Shown here one piece after another: positions 63,126 to 64,000 of a DNA stretch of 64,000 nucleotides. The stretch comes from Erwinia tracheiphila. Its GTDB lineage: Bacteria > Pseudomonadota > Gammaproteobacteria > Enterobacterales > Enterobacteriaceae. Both the position numbers and the translations under genes were made by a program. The stretch is taken from NCBI RefSeq assembly GCF_021365465.1, contig NZ_CP089932.1, positions 1,240,001 to 1,304,000 on the forward strand. Direction: 5' to 3'. Each line of letters opens with the position of its first letter. Positions within the stretch are counted from its first letter, which is position 1. Below the pieces are notes generated by a model. The model searched no databases. It saw nothing but the letters and a program-made list of their open reading frames with translations, and had not been told where the DNA came from.

Positions 63126-64000
63126 TTTGACAGAACTCTTGCCAACTCTGAAAAGGCTGCTGCGCTACGGGCACCCCTTCCGAAAATCGCTTGGCCTCGC
63201 CGTGCTGCTTCTCTGGATTTCGGCGGCAGCTGAAGTACTTGGCCCCGTGCTTATCAGCTATTTTATCGATCATATGGTGGCGAAACATCATATGCCGGTG
63301 GGGTTAGTGGCTGGACTTGCAGCAAGTTATATCCTGTTACAGGTGCTGGCAGCCTTACTGCATTATTCACAATCATTGCTGTTTAATCAGGCAGCGGTGG
63401 GTGTGGTTCAACGTTTGCGAACGGATGTAATGGATGCTGCGTTGCGTCAACCTCTGAGCTCGTACGATACCCAACCTGTTGGGCAAATCATTTCGCGTGT
63501 GACCAATGATACTGAAGTTGTCCGCGATCTGTATGTCACCGTGCTCGCCACGGTGCTGCATAGTGCTGCGCTTGTTAGTGCAATGCTGGTGGCCATGTTC
63601 AGCCTCGACTGGAGAATGGCGCTGGTGGCCGTGGCTATTTTCCCTGCGGTAATCGTCGTGATGATCATTTATCAGCACTACAGCACCCCGATCGTCCGGC
63701 GAGTACGCAGTTATCTGGCCGATATCAATAACGGCTTTAACGAAGCTATCAATGGTATGAGCGTTATCCAACAGTTTCGCCAGCAGGCCCGCTTTGGTAA
63801 GCGCCTGTGCGAGGCTAGCCGCCTGCATTATCAAGCGAGGATGGAAACCTTGCGCCTGGATGGCTTTCTTCTGAGGCCTTTACTCAGTTTGTTTTCCGCG
63901 CTGATTCTCTGTGGCCTGATGATGTTATTTGGCTTTTCGGGCCAGGGCAGGATTGAAGTGGGCGTGCTTTATGTGTTTATTAATTATCTGGGGCGTCTGA
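63118..64000 (+). CDS. mdlB: MdlB (SmdB), ABC-type multidrug transporter half-subunit, 3' end outside the window
   Basis: Starts ATG 63118 ([20 protein letters not shown]), overlapping the mdlA stop. The visible 294 residues cover the membrane domain: [26 protein letters not shown]-like [14 protein letters not shown], the conserved [39 protein letters not shown], and [20 protein letters not shown]. The ATPase domain lies beyond base 64000. No break is seen in the visible part. Confidence 0.93.
   Translation, partial: MANLTELLPTLKRLLRYGHPFRKSLGLAVLLLWISAAAEVLGPVLISYFIDHMVAKHHMPVGLVAGLAASYILLQVLAALLHYSQSLLFNQAAVGVVQRLRTDVMDAALRQPLSSYDTQPVGQIISRVTNDTEVVRDLYVTVLATVLHSAALVSAMLVAMFSLDWRMALVAVAIFPAVIVVMIIYQHYSTPIVRRVRSYLADINNGFNEAINGMSVIQQFRQQARFGKRLCEASRLHYQARMETLRLDGFLLRPLLSLFSALILCGLMMLFGFSGQGRIEVGVLYVFINYLGRL

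Overview
The window is a chromosomal segment of an enterobacterium (Enterobacterales). The right third (48.6-64.0 kb) is the conserved E. coli-type order tig-clpP-clpX-lon-hupB-ppiD-ybaV-fadM-queC, then two pseudogenes (a PLP-dependent cysteine synthase relative and decR), then mdlA-mdlB. Lon, ClpX and ClpP match the E. coli proteins almost residue for residue. A cysteine-synthase-like gene beside decR is a layout I associate with Pectobacterium/Serratia/Sodalis-type genomes. Together with four IS copies or remnants and many broken genes it suggests a Sodalis/Pectobacteriaceae-like host, but the genus cannot be fixed from this sequence.

Left part (1-9679): remnant of an integrative conjugative element (ICE) of the SPI-7/ICEHin1056/PFGI type. 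It holds a large 5'-open protein of unknown function, a mating-pair block (TIGR03757, TIGR03756/TraU-like, TIGR03755, a small membrane protein, a 3'-truncated TraG-N protein), a UvrD-type helicase and a MobH-type relaxase cut off near its C-terminus.

Middle (9680-48488): an IS4-family element that has itself been split by a complete BcepMu-type transposable prophage (9797-47183, 37.4 kb). The prophage is bounded to the base. Its ends read TGAT...ATCA, each end carries two transposase-site-like repeats 23 bp apart, and it is flanked by a 6-bp duplication ATCAAT lying after codon 11 of the IS4 transposase. Early genes run leftward from a divergent repressor/Ner-like switch at 20.2 kb: regulators, DUF3102, transposase A, ATPase B, DUF3164, DUF2786, GemA, Mor. 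Late genes run rightward: holin, lytic transglycosylase, Rz/Rz1, Mu-type terminase, portal and head genes, then P2-type contractile tail genes, a tail fibre with an invertible segment, and a Gin-type invertase. Two complete ISs with target duplications sit inside it: IS481-family at 9898-11098 and ISL3-family at 17620-18934, the latter breaking the DUF3102 gene. An ochre codon in the Dam-like methylase and homopolymer indels in two early genes suggest decay or sequencing error.

The IS4 element has no target duplication. Its left end abuts the ICE relaxase gene and its right end abuts the tig promoter region. The simplest reading is that recombination or deletion through IS4 removed the rest of the ICE and the usual upstream neighbour of tig, with the prophage inserting into IS4 before or after that event.
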